64,000 nucleotides of DNA from Acanthochlamys bracteata (lineage: Eukaryota > Streptophyta > Magnoliopsida > Pandanales > Velloziaceae), in contig CM034140.1 of assembly GCA_019914995.1 (NCBI GenBank), positions 1,674,001-1,738,000 on the forward strand. Direction: 5' to 3'. Shown one piece after another: positions 1-10,858 of the stretch (within the stretch, counting starts at the first letter, position 1; each line of letters opens with the position of its first letter). The translations under genes and the position numbers were made by a program. The notes under the pieces were generated by a model that was given only the letters and a program-made list of their open reading frames with translations, did no database searches and was not told the DNA's origin.

Positions 1-1277
1 GCATGTACAGACCAAGTCAAAACAAGCCCGCTGATATATCTGGGCCTCCAAATTAGGCTAGATCCGAATTAGTAGCGTATGGATTTGATTGGCCTTTAAT
101 GAAAGACGAATTAGCTAATTTAGAGTTGGACCAGCAATTCGTCTTGGATTGGGCCAAGTGGACCCTGACTTGATAGGCTTAACAGTCCACGTCCCTTAAT
201 AGTCCCATATTGACTGAATGCTGAAATAGATATGTGCTTATAAGTGAGAATGCTAACCCCTAAGAGGTTGACCAATTTTTTTAGTGTGGAGAGAGTCTAC
301 TCACGCACACCAGTCCGATTCTGTCGGTATAAAGCTTTAAAAGTAATTTTTATAGTTGGATATTAAGAATTATGAGTTAAAAATATATTGACAAATTTTA
401 GCTGATCTCTATAATTGGATATTAAGAACTATGACTTCAGCTCAATCGGATCGCAAATCAATTTTTATTCAATTTTTTAATCAAGATAACAAAATTAATA
501 TATATTTTTTGAAAATTTTTAATTTGTGTTATTATTGTCAAGAAACTGGATTAAAGTTGACTCGAATTTTTTTTCCATTTGTGTTACCATTGTCAAAATA
601 ATTCTATTAAAATATCACTTTGGGCTCACTTAACTATACAAAAGAATGCAAAAAATTATCTCCAAATGATCTCTTTCTAAAAAAAAATATATAAATTAAA
701 CTCATTTCTAATAATAATTTTTATAATAATTCATATTCTAATAACTTACGCTCAATCTAAGGAACACACTCTTGATGTATCCATCTTGGTCGATTATTTG
801 ATTAAAACTAAAGGTAAATAGAAACTACCATATAATTTATATTTCTACCTAATGGTTTCCTTGTTAAATTCATTATAAGATGGCTAAAATTTTATCATCC
901 ATCAGCTTAAACTTTTACAATTATCATTAATAAAATATTGAAATTTTCTACAACTGAAAGTGAAGAAGGGAAACATGCCAGTGCTACTGATAATATATAT
1001 CTGCATAACACTAAGAAGACTATAAAAGGAATTTGAGTAAAGATTCGTTAATTATTTTGAAACATGTGCAACAAATATGCATGCATTATGTTGTCATAGG
1101 TATATTAATTGACGGAAAAATCCATCCTGTAGATATGTGTTAAAAGTAAGAACTTGTATATATGAGAGTGAAGTAATTGGAAAAAGAAAAAATTTACAAA
1201 AGCCGGTTTTGGATTACAGTTTTCTATTTGTTTTTCTTTTTTTTTTGTCCTTTTTTTTTTTTATAGAAACCTTTTTC
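1..1277. other. Gene-free AT-rich flank
   Basis: I see no supportable coding region. Two related stretches of about 30 bases, each built around ATTGGATATTAAGAA-like sequence, start near 352 and 410 (period 59), which suggests a small old tandem duplication. A long T run lies near 1237-1261. Confidence 0.6.
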
Positions 1278-1690
1278 TCAATCTAATCTGCAAAATATAA
1301 CAGTCGGAAAGCTTCACTTCACCTGGATACAGCTAACCAAATTAAAACAACTTTCACAGAACAAGCACCCAGCTTAATTCTTCTGTTTCAATTAGAAATT
1401 AAACACTTGTTTCAGGCATAAAGGACTCAATATCTAGAAGCTTTCACGTTGATTTTTCCTATCAAGACGAAGTAAATTATACTCAATCTTGTGATATCAT
1501 AGAAAATAACAGTCTGAAAGCTTCACTTCACCTGAATTCAGCTTACCAAATCAAAACAACCACCACAGAGCAGGTCCAGCTTCTTCTGTTTCAATTGAAA
1601 AACCACCTGTTTGTAGTTATATATATATCTAATTAATGCAGTATATAGAGTTTCAGGTTGATTTCTCTATCAAGAGGAAGGAGATTTTCC
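1278..1690. repeat. Tandem duplication of about 203 bp in the GLP promoter region
   Basis: Two diverged copies are visible, about 1278-1480 and 1481-1690. Shared blocks in the same order include CTCAATCT, ATAACAGTC(G/T)GAAAGCTTCACTT, a block with AGCT(A/T)ACCAAAT(T/C)AAAACAAC, CTTCTGTTTCAATT, and TATCAAGA(C/G)GAAG. The pair lies 350-760 bp upstream of the start codon of the + strand germin-like gene, so it doubles part of its upstream region. Whether this matters for expression is inference. Confidence 0.75.
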
Positions 1691-1757
1691 TCATATATTC
1701 TGTCCCTTTCTGCACCATTGTTATAAATTTTACTTAAAATGCCTACTCTTGCTTACT

Positions 1758-1814
1758 GTTAAAGGTTTTGAATTGGTGTTACCGTACATGGTGATATAAT
1801 TCAAAACCTCTAAC
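1758..1814. repeat. 57-nt inverted repeat (hairpin) upstream of the GLP gene
   Basis: The left arm GTTAAAGGTTTTGAATT (1758-1774) is the reverse complement of the right arm AATTCAAAACCTCTAAC (1798-1814) with one mismatch. The 23-nt loop has further weak pairing (GGTG/CACC-like). It could be a foldback scar of a small element or an operator-like palindrome. The structure is seen in the sequence; a function is not. Confidence 0.7.
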
Positions 1815-1943
1815 GCTATTTCATATAGGAAGCTGAGACTAGTACTTCTAGCTAAGAGAATCCGAAGGACTTATTTATTGCTTTTGTGACGGAGACCATT
1901 GTTTGATGTTTTGTTTCCTACTCAACCTATGCATGGCAAGCTC

Positions 1944-1951
1944 TATATATA
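1944..1951 (+). promoter_or_regulatory. TATA box of the + strand germin-like gene
   Basis: TATATATA lies 92-99 bases before the ATG at 2043, followed by a CT/CA-rich leader typical of plant 5' UTRs. It is the only good TATA match at a suitable distance. Confidence 0.7.
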
Positions 1952-2042
1952 CTTCATTAATTGCCTCTCCAAGCTTTCTCACACCAACACAACTGATCAA
2001 CCAGTTAATCTTCTTCGCGATAATTAGCTAAAAAAGAGAAAG

Positions 2043-2803
2043 ATGTCAGCTGCACATTTCTTTGTTCTTGCTCTGCTTGTTATGGTTTCATCTCAAGCCA
2101 TTGCTACTGATCCCACACAGCTTCAAGACTTTTGTGTTGCAGACAACACTTCTAAAGGTATATTATAAGTAGCTATTTTCATTATTCAATTTTCTAACGC
2201 AATACATTTTTCAAACGGATTTAGTGGGTAACTGGTTAATTTTTTTGTATGTATGTAGTGTTTGTGAATGGTTTCGTTTGCAAGAACCCTGCCGTGGTCA
2301 CTGCCGAAGATTTCCTATTCAGAGGACTGAACAAGCCTGGAAACACTTCTAATCAACTTGGCTCTAAGGTAACTCCAGTGTTCGTCCAGCAGCTTCCAGG
2401 ACTCAACACTCTTGGCGTCGCCGTGGCTCGTATCGACTTCGCTCCAAACGGACTCAACCCTCCCCACACTCACCCAAGAGCTACCGAAGTCTTGACAGTC
2501 ATCGAAGGAACTCTCTATGTTGGCTTCGTTACATCCAACCCTCCCAAGTTGTTCACCAAGACGCTCTACCCTGGCGATGTCTTTGTTTTTCCTCAGGGTC
2601 TCATTCACTTTCAGCTCAACATCGGTCGCGAGAATGCTTTCGTCATTGTTGGATTCAGTAGCCAGAATCCCGGAGTTATTACCATTGCAAATGCTGTATT
2701 CGGATCACAGCCGCCAATCTCCGATGAGGTTCTCGCGAAGGCATTCCAGATTGATAAGAAGCTTGTGGACTGGCTCCAGAAGCAGTTCTGGACGCTCAAC
2801 TAG
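2043..2803 (+). CDS. Germin-like protein (subfamily 1 type), intact
   Basis: The gene has two exons, 2043-2157 and 2259-2803, with a GT-AG intron splitting a valine codon; together they encode 219 residues, the usual GLP length. Residues 1-21 form a signal peptide (hydrophobic core LALLVMVSS). Germin box QDFCVAD follows the cleavage region, and its cysteine with the one in VCKNP gives the conserved N-terminal disulfide pair. Cupin motif 1 has metal ligands H108, H110 and E115 ([10 protein letters not shown]); cupin motif 2 has the fourth ligand H155 ([16 protein letters not shown]). GLPs are secreted, cell-wall-bound homohexameric manganese proteins. Many have superoxide dismutase activity and few have oxalate oxidase activity, so the enzymatic role here is not settled by sequence. 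The start was chosen because only this upstream exon supplies a signal peptide and the QDFC box. It is the only + strand member of the local GLP cluster and is driven by a TATA promoter with a duplicated upstream segment. Confidence 0.95.
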
Positions 2804-3989
2804 GGATTTACTTCAAACGCCTTCCGTACTTACGCTACTATACTGCTATACTACTATTACATATGTATGTGTTGTTTGGTACTGATCAATAAGAATGTGT
2901 TTCCATCACCACGTAATTATATATATATCTATATATATATAACATAAAATTAACTTTGCCACTTATGCAGCTTGTGCGTCTAAAGGCGTGTTTCAAATGT
3001 CCGTAACTGAATTTCGTAAAATTAAAAAATAAAAAGTAGAATTTTTTAAAAAATAAAATGGAAATAGAGTTTAGTATTTGTGTTTTTATATATTTTGAAA
3101 GTGTATTAAAAATTGAAGGATATAATTGTATTGAAAAGTGTGCAAATAAAAAGTTAAAACTAGAGTTCCGTACGTAAAAGTGAGTTCTAAATTCTTTGTG
3201 TAATTAAAATATATGAACTATTGAGAATTCAAAATATGACCAAAAAAAATACAGTTACGGATATTTGAAGTACGCCTTAAATTCTTTAACTTTCTACCAA
3301 TCCAAGTGTAGAGATTTCTACGTAACAGCAGAATTATGACGTGGATTAGTTTTTAAAATAAAATTTTTATAAAATAAAAAATAATTTATTCTATTTAAAA
3401 AAAATAAGTTTTAATTTTTTTATTTAAAAAAATAATAATAAGTAATAATAAAATTTTACGATGTATAATTTTTATACTTTCTAAAATTTAAAATAAATTT
3501 TATTAGATATTATAAAAAAATTATTAAAAAATATGAAAAAAAAATAAGTGCCAAACGGCATATATGCTTCTCTGATCGTGGAGTGTGACACTCGCGGCAC
3601 AAATAAAACCGCACACCTAAGTTGTTCTTTCATGCGTGACCTGATCTACTTGAAAGAACCAAGTTAACATAATTTGCAAATTATTTGACTGGATATTTAA
3701 GCACATCGATAAATTGATTCATTGACATGCATAAATACATCAGGTTTAATTAGGTTGAGCATGAGTTAGACTCTCATAAGTTGATAGCAGCGAGCCTTTA
3801 ATTTGGATTTGATGTTGGAAGATTTTTACTGTGCGCATGTTAATCTTAACCACATATGCCATGATCAACAGAATAATAAGTGAAATGTTCTTGCCTGGCT
3901 TTCCCCGAAGCAAACTTGTTCGACACAATAACTTGAAGGCAAACTAGCTCATGAATTCTAACTAACACAGGATACACACAACAAGCTTT
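2804..3989. other. Intergenic, AT-rich; includes a dispersed AT-rich repeat
   Basis: There is no coding region that I can support. A possible polyadenylation signal (CAATAAGAATG) sits at about 2885-2897. Positions of about 3340-3558 carry an AT-rich repeat ending in CCAAACGG that resembles blocks near 14.2, 23.7 and 58.8 kb (runs such as AAAATAATAATAA and AAATTTTACGATGTA). Confidence 0.55.
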
Positions 3990-4154
3990 TGATCTACAGG
4001 AACTGTTTCCTCAAGCTCTTTGATGTCTGCCTTATGAACCTGGAAAACCTTGGTAAAGACATCGGTTGGAATCAACGGCTTCGATCCAAACACAGCATTC
4101 TCAACACCAGACTATGGCTCTGGCTATTAAGTGTAGCAACGCCAACGGCAGTTT

Positions 4155-4734
4155 TGTTAAATATTATAAAGTCACTATATTAAATATTAGTAAGTGATTT
4201 ATTAAAATATAACAAATTAAATGCATATTTATTTTAAAATTCAAAAGTCAAGGAAGATAAAATCAGCTAAGAAGTTGGAATGCCAATTATGATTAAGAAA
4301 TTTGAAGCATCTCTTACAAAATAGAATTCCAAAAAATTTAAATAATTAATAGAAAAATAGAAAGACAATCGTTTATAAATTAAAGATATTTTTTGGACTC
4401 ACTATATATATGGATAAGAGACATTCATTTCGAAACATAACAATATCATTTACATAACTCACGATATCAAGTGTGAAAGATAAAATTAAGCATTATAGTG
4501 AGAGTTCTCATTTAAAATTTAATACAAGAGTTTGTAATTATATTTGATTTAGTGATATTTTTGAAACTATTTTATCTTTCCGTAAAAAAAATTTCATTTT
4601 TTTCCACGTAATTATATTTTGTTTATGTTTGCTTTAGTTCTGTTTCAATTATCGCATTGTTTAAGCAATTCTTAATTGCGTTTTATATTTTTGCCGTGTC
4701 CATTAATAATCGAATACATTTGTCATTTTCAACA
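4155..4734. mobile_element. Solo LTR-like insertion (Copia type?) in the GLP pseudogene
   Basis: The 580 bp block separates two neighbouring pieces of GLP exon 2. It begins TGTTAA and ends TCAACA, which fits the TG...CA inverted termini of an LTR. Inside there is a TATA-like stretch (CTCACTATATATATGG, near 4398) and a pyrimidine/T-rich 3' half after TTTCCACGTAAT. The adjacent host pentamers (AGTTT and CTTTT) match only partly; a shifted reading gives a 6 bp direct repeat TTTTGT at 4152-4157 and 4736-4741. There are no internal retrotransposon genes. Confidence 0.5.
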
Positions 4735-4805
4735 CTTTTGTACCAACGTTCAACTGAAAATGAAAGAATCTCCACACAGAAAGAAAAATGTCTCGTTTGT
4801 GAAGA

Positions 4806-4970
4806 CACTATTACAAATTAGATCTTCACCGACTGAAAACTTTAGTCGGCAGTGGTTCAAAACGGTCGGTAAACATAATTACTGACTGAAATTTATCTAA
4901 TAGGCAAATAGTCAGCAAACTATCGTCGTTAATGGGACTACCGACTGACACTTAATAACAGTCGGTAAAG
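4806..4970. mobile_element. CACTA-transposon-like terminal fragment
   Basis: The block starts CACTATTACAAA, as CACTA (En/Spm) element ends do. It is full of short repeats in both orientations (ACCGACTG, AGTCGGCAG, CGGTCGGTAA, CAGTCGGTAA), the pattern of CACTA subterminal repeats. It interrupts GLP pseudogene sequence, which resumes at about 4970. No matching TAGTG end is visible at the other side, so it is probably truncated. Confidence 0.5.
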
Positions 4971-5540
4971 AGTCTTCGCCAAGAGGGTGTTGCTAGCTAG
5001 GGAATGAAGTTACGAATTGAAGCCGACCTAGAAACTCCCTTCAAGCTAGCACTGTGAATATTTCACTGGCTCTCGGGTAAATGTGAGATGGGTTGAGACC
5101 GTGTGGTGCAAAATCGATACGAGCGACTAAGCCTCAAGTGTGTTGAGTCCTGGCAGTGCAGCAGCGCCTACGAGTGTCACGGCAGATCCCACCTTGTTGG
5201 TGGTATTTGCAGTTTAGTTAAGGCCAGTGAAGAAGTCATCTGCTGTTGCCAACTATAGTGTCCTTGCAAGCTCAACCACAATTGACACGAACTGCAAATT
5301 AAAACAACAACAGCCGGTTAGTAATTGAATTTCACATGAAGAATCTATCGATTTATTCTTAGAATATATTTATCATTGATTTAATAATTGAACGGAGTAT
5401 GTTTACCGGTGGTGGAGGTTCTGTCAGCAACAGATAAGTCCTGCAGTTGAGTTGGATCGGTAGCGCAAAAGCTTAGGCAAAAGCAATTGCAATAATTGAT
5501 GCCAAAAACAGCAACTAGAACCTAGCTCGCAAGAAGCCAT

Positions 5541-6854
5541 CTTCAGCTAGGAACGTTGTCTGATGAACAGTTGAAGAGCTTGAAATTTGTAGAGAGGTTG
5601 AAATCTTGCAAGGGATAGGGAGAAGGAACCAATTTGTTTAATTAGGATTCCTAGTCTAAGTAACATGAATTAAATTTTCGAATTTCCTGAACAACAAAAG
5701 AAATCAAGCTGTTCATCTGCTAATTAAACACAGTCAATCATACAAGAGATTAGTCAGTTCTACCTTTTGATACTGGATCACCAAATTATGAACAAATCAA
5801 GGTCATGAGATATTCAACGAGATTCATACTCAAGTTAAAAATTGTTTAGAAATATAATACATTGGTATACAATAAATTAGCTAGATCATTATATGCATAC
5901 GTAACAACAATTAATTAAAAATTTTCTCAGTAAAATTTTTGTAATTTTTTATAATTTTTAAAAATATTATAAAACTATTATATATGTTATATTTATATAT
6001 CTATAATTTTATTAACTTTTGTATAAAAAAATTAAATTAGTTTTAAAAAATTTAAATATTTTTTTTAATAAATATTCTAGTTTAGTAACACCTTCAAAGA
6101 TTCTCCCAAAAAGTTAACAAGTTTTAGAGCGAGAGGTCTAGTTAGCTGAACTGGTGGAAGAACTGGCGGTCCATTTAGATATTTAGCGTAGATTATTTTA
6201 CGCCACAAATTTTATTTTTAATTTAAATAAATAAATAAATTAAATAATATTTTGTTAAAATTTTTTTAATTTAATTTTAAAATTTATTATTAATAAAATT
6301 AATAATTATTTTATTTTTATTAAATATTTTTAAATTTTTATTCAATTTTTAATTTACTTTTCAAAATTCAAATTTAATTCAGAATAAACTCAATTTTTAG
6401 AAATATTAGGAAAGTGATATTTATATGCCGGCTATAAATATGAAATGTATAATATTATCAATGGAACTAATACTCTTATAAAAACTTCTCGCATATCATA
6501 TTTTGTTGACGGAAGTATAAGTTTTATTTTTGTACGTTGCGCATTTTTAAACGGTTTGTGTAACCATTATGCAAACTATAGTTAGATTCTGTAATAAAGA
6601 CTATAACTATAAGATAATGGCGTTATAATGTCCCATGAATCTTGCCCAAAAAACAAAAAAAAATCATACGTAGGGAAATTATAGAGGCACTCAAAACGAG
6701 TACCATTTATTAATGAGTTAATACTGATACCTCGTCCGACGACACAATAAAATGATCCCAACTTTACCACATTCTAAAAGCGAAGAAACAGAAAGACGGG
6801 ACATAACAATAAACACTCATTAACATTATTCTTCTTCACTCGTGCACTGCTAAC
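5541..6854. other. Intergenic, AT-rich
   Basis: This is the region upstream of the pseudogene and downstream of the intact - strand GLP. Positions of about 5920-6400 are extremely AT-rich. No coding region is supported. Confidence 0.6.
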
Positions 6855-7608
6855 TCAATTCTTGAACTGAGCTTGGAGCTCTGCAATGACATCCTTACCA
6901 ACCTGGAACGCCTTAGTCAAGACATCGATCGGGATCGGCGGTTTCGATCCAAACACAGCATTGGCAATTGTGATAACACCAGGGTTCTGGCTACTAAGTC
7001 CAGCGATGGCAACAGCCGGTGTCTTGCCCACGTTTAACTGGAAATGAATAAGCCCTTCAGGGAAAACAAACACATCTCCCGCGTAAAGCGTCTTAGCAAA
7101 GAGGGTATTGTTAGGGTTTGATGTGACGAAGCCAACGTAGAGTGTCCCTTCGATCACCGTCAAGATTTCGGTTGCTCTCGGGTGAGTGTGGGGAGGATTT
7201 AGTCCTTTGACGGCGTAGTCGAGACGAGCGAGTGAGATTCCGAGAGTGTTGAGTCCTGGCAAGTTGGCTGCACTGACGAGTGTCACGTTGGATCCGACCT
7301 TGTTGTTTGTGTTGCCTGGTTTTGCAAGGCTACTGAAGAAGAAATCCCAAGGTGTTGCTAGCTTTGGATCCTTGCATACTAAACCATTCACAAAAACTGC
7401 AACGAAGAGTTGATCAGTTTTAAGTAGGAGTTGAGCATATTTTTAAGCGAAAAGCTAATTAATTAGTTCATTCTGAATACTTTGTTTTACCTTTGGAGTT
7501 CACATCAGCAACACAAAAGTCCTGAAGTGGACTTGGATCGCTAGCAAAAGCTTGAGAGAAAGAAAAGGCAACAATGGCAACAAGAATAAGAACTCTGCAG
7601 GAAGCCAT
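6855..7608 (-). CDS. Germin-like protein (subfamily 1 type), intact
   Basis: On the - strand exon 1 is 7608-7491 and exon 2 is 7396-6855. A GT-AG intron sits at the same valine codon as in the + strand gene. The product has 219 residues. A signal peptide covers residues 1-22 (hydrophobic [10 protein letters not shown]), followed by the germin box QDFCVAD and a second cysteine in VCKDP. Metal ligands of the two cupin motifs are H109, H111, E116 and H157, all intact. The protein should be a secreted, manganese-binding apoplastic cupin. It differs from the + strand paralogue mainly in the signal peptide and in the loop around [17 protein letters not shown] lies about 80 bases upstream. Two broken relatives flank it in the same orientation, which indicates unequal crossing-over or tandem duplication. 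Confidence 0.95.
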
Positions 7609-8889
7609 TTTCGGCTAGCTATCTCTACTACTGCCGAATTGTGCTTCGATATATATGATGAAAATAAAAAGTTGGAAAGTTTGTTGAATTTATAGAAGTG
7701 GAGAAAGGTAAAGACAAATAGATTAGGAACCATTACGATTGAATTTCTTGTCTAATTAACATGCAGCGATTAATTTTTAGACAACCAAAACAAATGTTCT
7801 TGACCTGATTCTGTACGTGAAAACAATATTGTAGAAGACCTTATATAATATGCTCTACTCTAGCTAGGATCTGTTAATGCTCTGTTTTATTTGTAACAGA
7901 GTTCCTCTAATAAAAGTCTACCGTTGAAATCTTTAGGTGGATAATTAGGCAAAATGTATCTAATCAATGAGTAGCAGTTGTAACAGGAACCGAATATTAG
8001 TTGTAGCAAGTGAAGTGAACTAACTCATTGAAACATATGGGTTTTGGTATACACAGTGGAAGTCAACGAGAATATGCTAACTTAAATTAAGATACTGATA
8101 GTTGTTGCTTGGTTCAGCTCCACTGAGATATTGCTCGAGTTAGAATTACTTTTCAGAAATTCGTCATTAATATTTAAAAAATATTAATTTTGAAATATAC
8201 AAAAAAATATATCATACAATTATTATATGTATATATTTTTATTATTTATTACTTATAATTATTTATAATTTATAATTTATTTGTATTTTTAAAAATTAAA
8301 AAAATTTCTTTAAAACCTTGTGTATAATTTTTTTGAAATTAAAGAGGAACTCTTCACTAAGATTTTTTTAGCTGGGCCGTGTTTTCGGAGAACAACTGAT
8401 TTTTATGATACCGGTGCGTCTCTCTTGATGAGCGATATGATTGTTATGGAGAAATGTTAACGAAACCTTCATAAACGCAGCTCTAATTATTTGTTGCCTC
8501 TGTCATTACTGGGCCTATTCCAAAAATGGGGCTTTAATCGAATGGGCCTTCATCGTGGACTGGACTATTCAAGCAAACATAAGCACAGATTTATAAAACA
8601 AACTGCTAAGGAGCTGATTATTCTTCTTCAATCATCATGCAATGCTTTGGGGTGTTTGGCTTTGCTTTCCTCCAACCCAATTTTTCAATTCTCCATTTCA
8701 CATTTTTCAATACATATTTTATAAATATATAAAAAATTTATTTAAAAATTTAGAAAGTGTAGAAAAATTCTACGGAGTGAGATCTTTTTATTGCATATTT
8801 TTATTATTTTTTTAAAAGTAAAAAAAATAGAGTTCGTTTTTCAAAAAGGACAAAAATACCTTTCATTTTACAAAAGCTCCATTTTATAA
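7609..8889. other. Promoter side of the intact - strand GLP and AT-rich repeat
   Basis: A - strand TATA box (TATAAAT, 7694-7688) serves the gene at 7608. At about 8652-8840 there is an AT-rich repeat that begins near GTGTTTGG and contains a stretch around ATTTTATAAATATATAAA that recurs almost unchanged near 52.1 kb. No gene is seen. Confidence 0.55.
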
Positions 8890-9627
8890 GCAATCCCAAA
8901 CGCCTTCCTGGAGCCTCAAGCTGTGCAATGACCGACTCATCAACGTGAAACGCCTTGGTCAAGCCATCGATATCTGTCAGTATCGACGCCGGCCTCGATC
9001 CAAACACAGCATTCCCAACGATGATCACACCAGGGTTCTGGCTACTAAGTCCAGCAAGCGCGACCGCCGGAGTGTTACCGACGTTGTACTGGATGAATTA
9101 GCCCTTGAGGGAAAACAAACACATCTCCTTGTTAAGTTTCTTAGCAAAGAGAGTATTGTTAGGCAGCGCTGTGACAAAGCCAACGTAGAGTGTCCTTCAA
9201 CCACTGTCAGTATTAATTTCACTGGCTCTTGGGGGAATGTGAGGGATTGAGACCGTCAACGGAGAAGTCGAAGCAAGTGAGATTCCAAGAGTGTTGGTCC
9301 TGGAAGTTCTGCTGCGCTGACGAGGGTCACGTTGGAGTGGACGCTATTGTTGGTGCTGCCTGAGATTTATCGTTGGTCCTCTTTTTAATTTGCTTGTTTT
9401 GGGTCCTTGCAAACTAAATCATTGATAACAGAAGATTGATTACAAACTTTAATTATATCTTTGAAGAATTAATCAATTCATCATGAACAAATTAGTCGAG
9501 AAGTATAGAAGTATACTAGTATGTATACCTTTGGAGGTTTTTGTCAGTGACACAGAAATCCAGCAAATTTGTTGGATCAGTAGCAAAAGCTTGAAAAAAG
9601 CAATGGCAACAATTTGCAGGAACCCAT
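8890..9627 (-). pseudogene. Germin-like protein pseudogene
   Basis: Exon 1 lies at about 9627-9530 with an ATG at 9627, a signal-peptide remnant and a degraded germin box. Exon 2 lies at about 9415-8890. Recognisable in order are pieces equivalent to [10 protein letters not shown], the PPHTHPRA region, [28 protein letters not shown] and NAVFGS. Several indels change the frame: for example, the cupin-1 region is scrambled near 9215-9245, and a stop replaces part of the second cupin box near 9098. The protein is not restorable by splicing. It is the fourth member of the GLP cluster and lies upstream of the intact - strand gene. Confidence 0.9.
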
Positions 9628-10858
9628 CTTCTGGTGAATTGCTGTGAATGAAGAATTGGAAAGACTGAAGATTTATAGAACGGAAGAATGAATTAGTTGG
9701 AAACTTCCAACTAGTTCATGCCCAAGCAATGTTACTGACGAATGTTCATGAGAAGATAAAAGACTACACTATAACTCAGTAGCTAGACGTTGGCGTGCTA
9801 GATCATGATTAGCTTATTATTTGTGGCAACAAGTAGCTTACTAACTTATTGAGCAAATGTATAGAATTGGTGTATACTGGTAGTCAATAAGGACATGCTC
9901 TATTTTATTATTCGTGACTGACACTAATGAGGAGAGAAGCTTACGGCTTCTACTAGTTGTGGACTGGATTTTAAGGGTGTCGTATAACCGGTTGGTAGTA
10001 ACTTTTATAAATTTGAATTTGGTGAAACTGAATTCGATACATAAATTAAAGATAAATTTAGTAAGTTCTACATAAACTGAAATATGAATTATGTTCGAAC
10101 TTTAATTATGAAGGGATAAAATAAATTTTGTATAAATAAAACATAATAATAATAGGATGTGATTAGTGGGCTGGGCTTTTCAAACACTTATGTGGATTCG
10201 GCCACAACTTTTGTGGCTCAACGTAAATATATGATGTTTGGAAGTACTTATTATATTTTTATTTTAAAAAATTTTTATTTTATAGTTTTGAATAAATTTT
10301 TTTAGAATATTTTATAAAAAACTTTAATTTAAAAAATATAAAAAAAATTTAACGTCATAATTTTTTATTATTATTTATTTTTTAAATTAAAATAAGATAA
10401 TTTATTTTTAATAAGTACTTACGAAATATCACATCAGATACTGCGATTCAATTTAGTGCACCTTTCTTCACTTTTTTTACGATTCAAATTTTTGGATAAA
10501 TTTTTATATTAAACTTACAAATTTATTTTCACAAACTTATTTTTAATTATTTTGAATCAATTTTTGACAAATAAATAAATCCTTAAGAGAGTATGATCTT
10601 GTGTTTGTTATGTAGATAATGCATCCTACTTCAAACTCTAACTTGAATTGAGATATTTTAGTTACATAAACTATGTTGTTAAATATTGCGTGCACCTACC
10701 TGTGTGTTGTTTCTAAAGCTTCAAAAAAGGAAATAGAAAAGTGAATACACAACTTTTTTATCATAGATAGAGTTATAATGGTTTCTTAGCGAAACGAAAA
10801 AGATGTCTTTTCTCCTAGAAGGTGAAGAAATTGTCTATTAGCTTTGAGTGGAATCTAA
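9628..10858. other. Intergenic, no gene seen
   Basis: The DNA is AT-rich, especially at 10250-10420 and 10490-10560. I see no coding region and no RNA gene. Confidence 0.6.

Larger units (their letters stand above)
3990..5540 (-). pseudogene. Germin-like protein pseudogene, split by two insertions
   Basis: On the - strand the order is exon 1 (about 5540-5410, with an ATG at 5540), an intron, exon 2 (about 5294-4970), then further exon-2 pieces at about 4805-4742 and 4154-3990. The segments align by eye with the intact neighbour at 6855-7608: the signal-peptide region, the germin box, the region around PPHTHPRA, and the C-terminal stretch near VFGSKP. The frame is broken by several small indels. 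The coding region is cut by a 580 bp solo-LTR-like insertion (4155-4734) and by about 165 bp of CACTA-like DNA (4806-4970). No functional protein can be made. It is a tandem paralogue of the other - strand GLPs. Confidence 0.88.
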
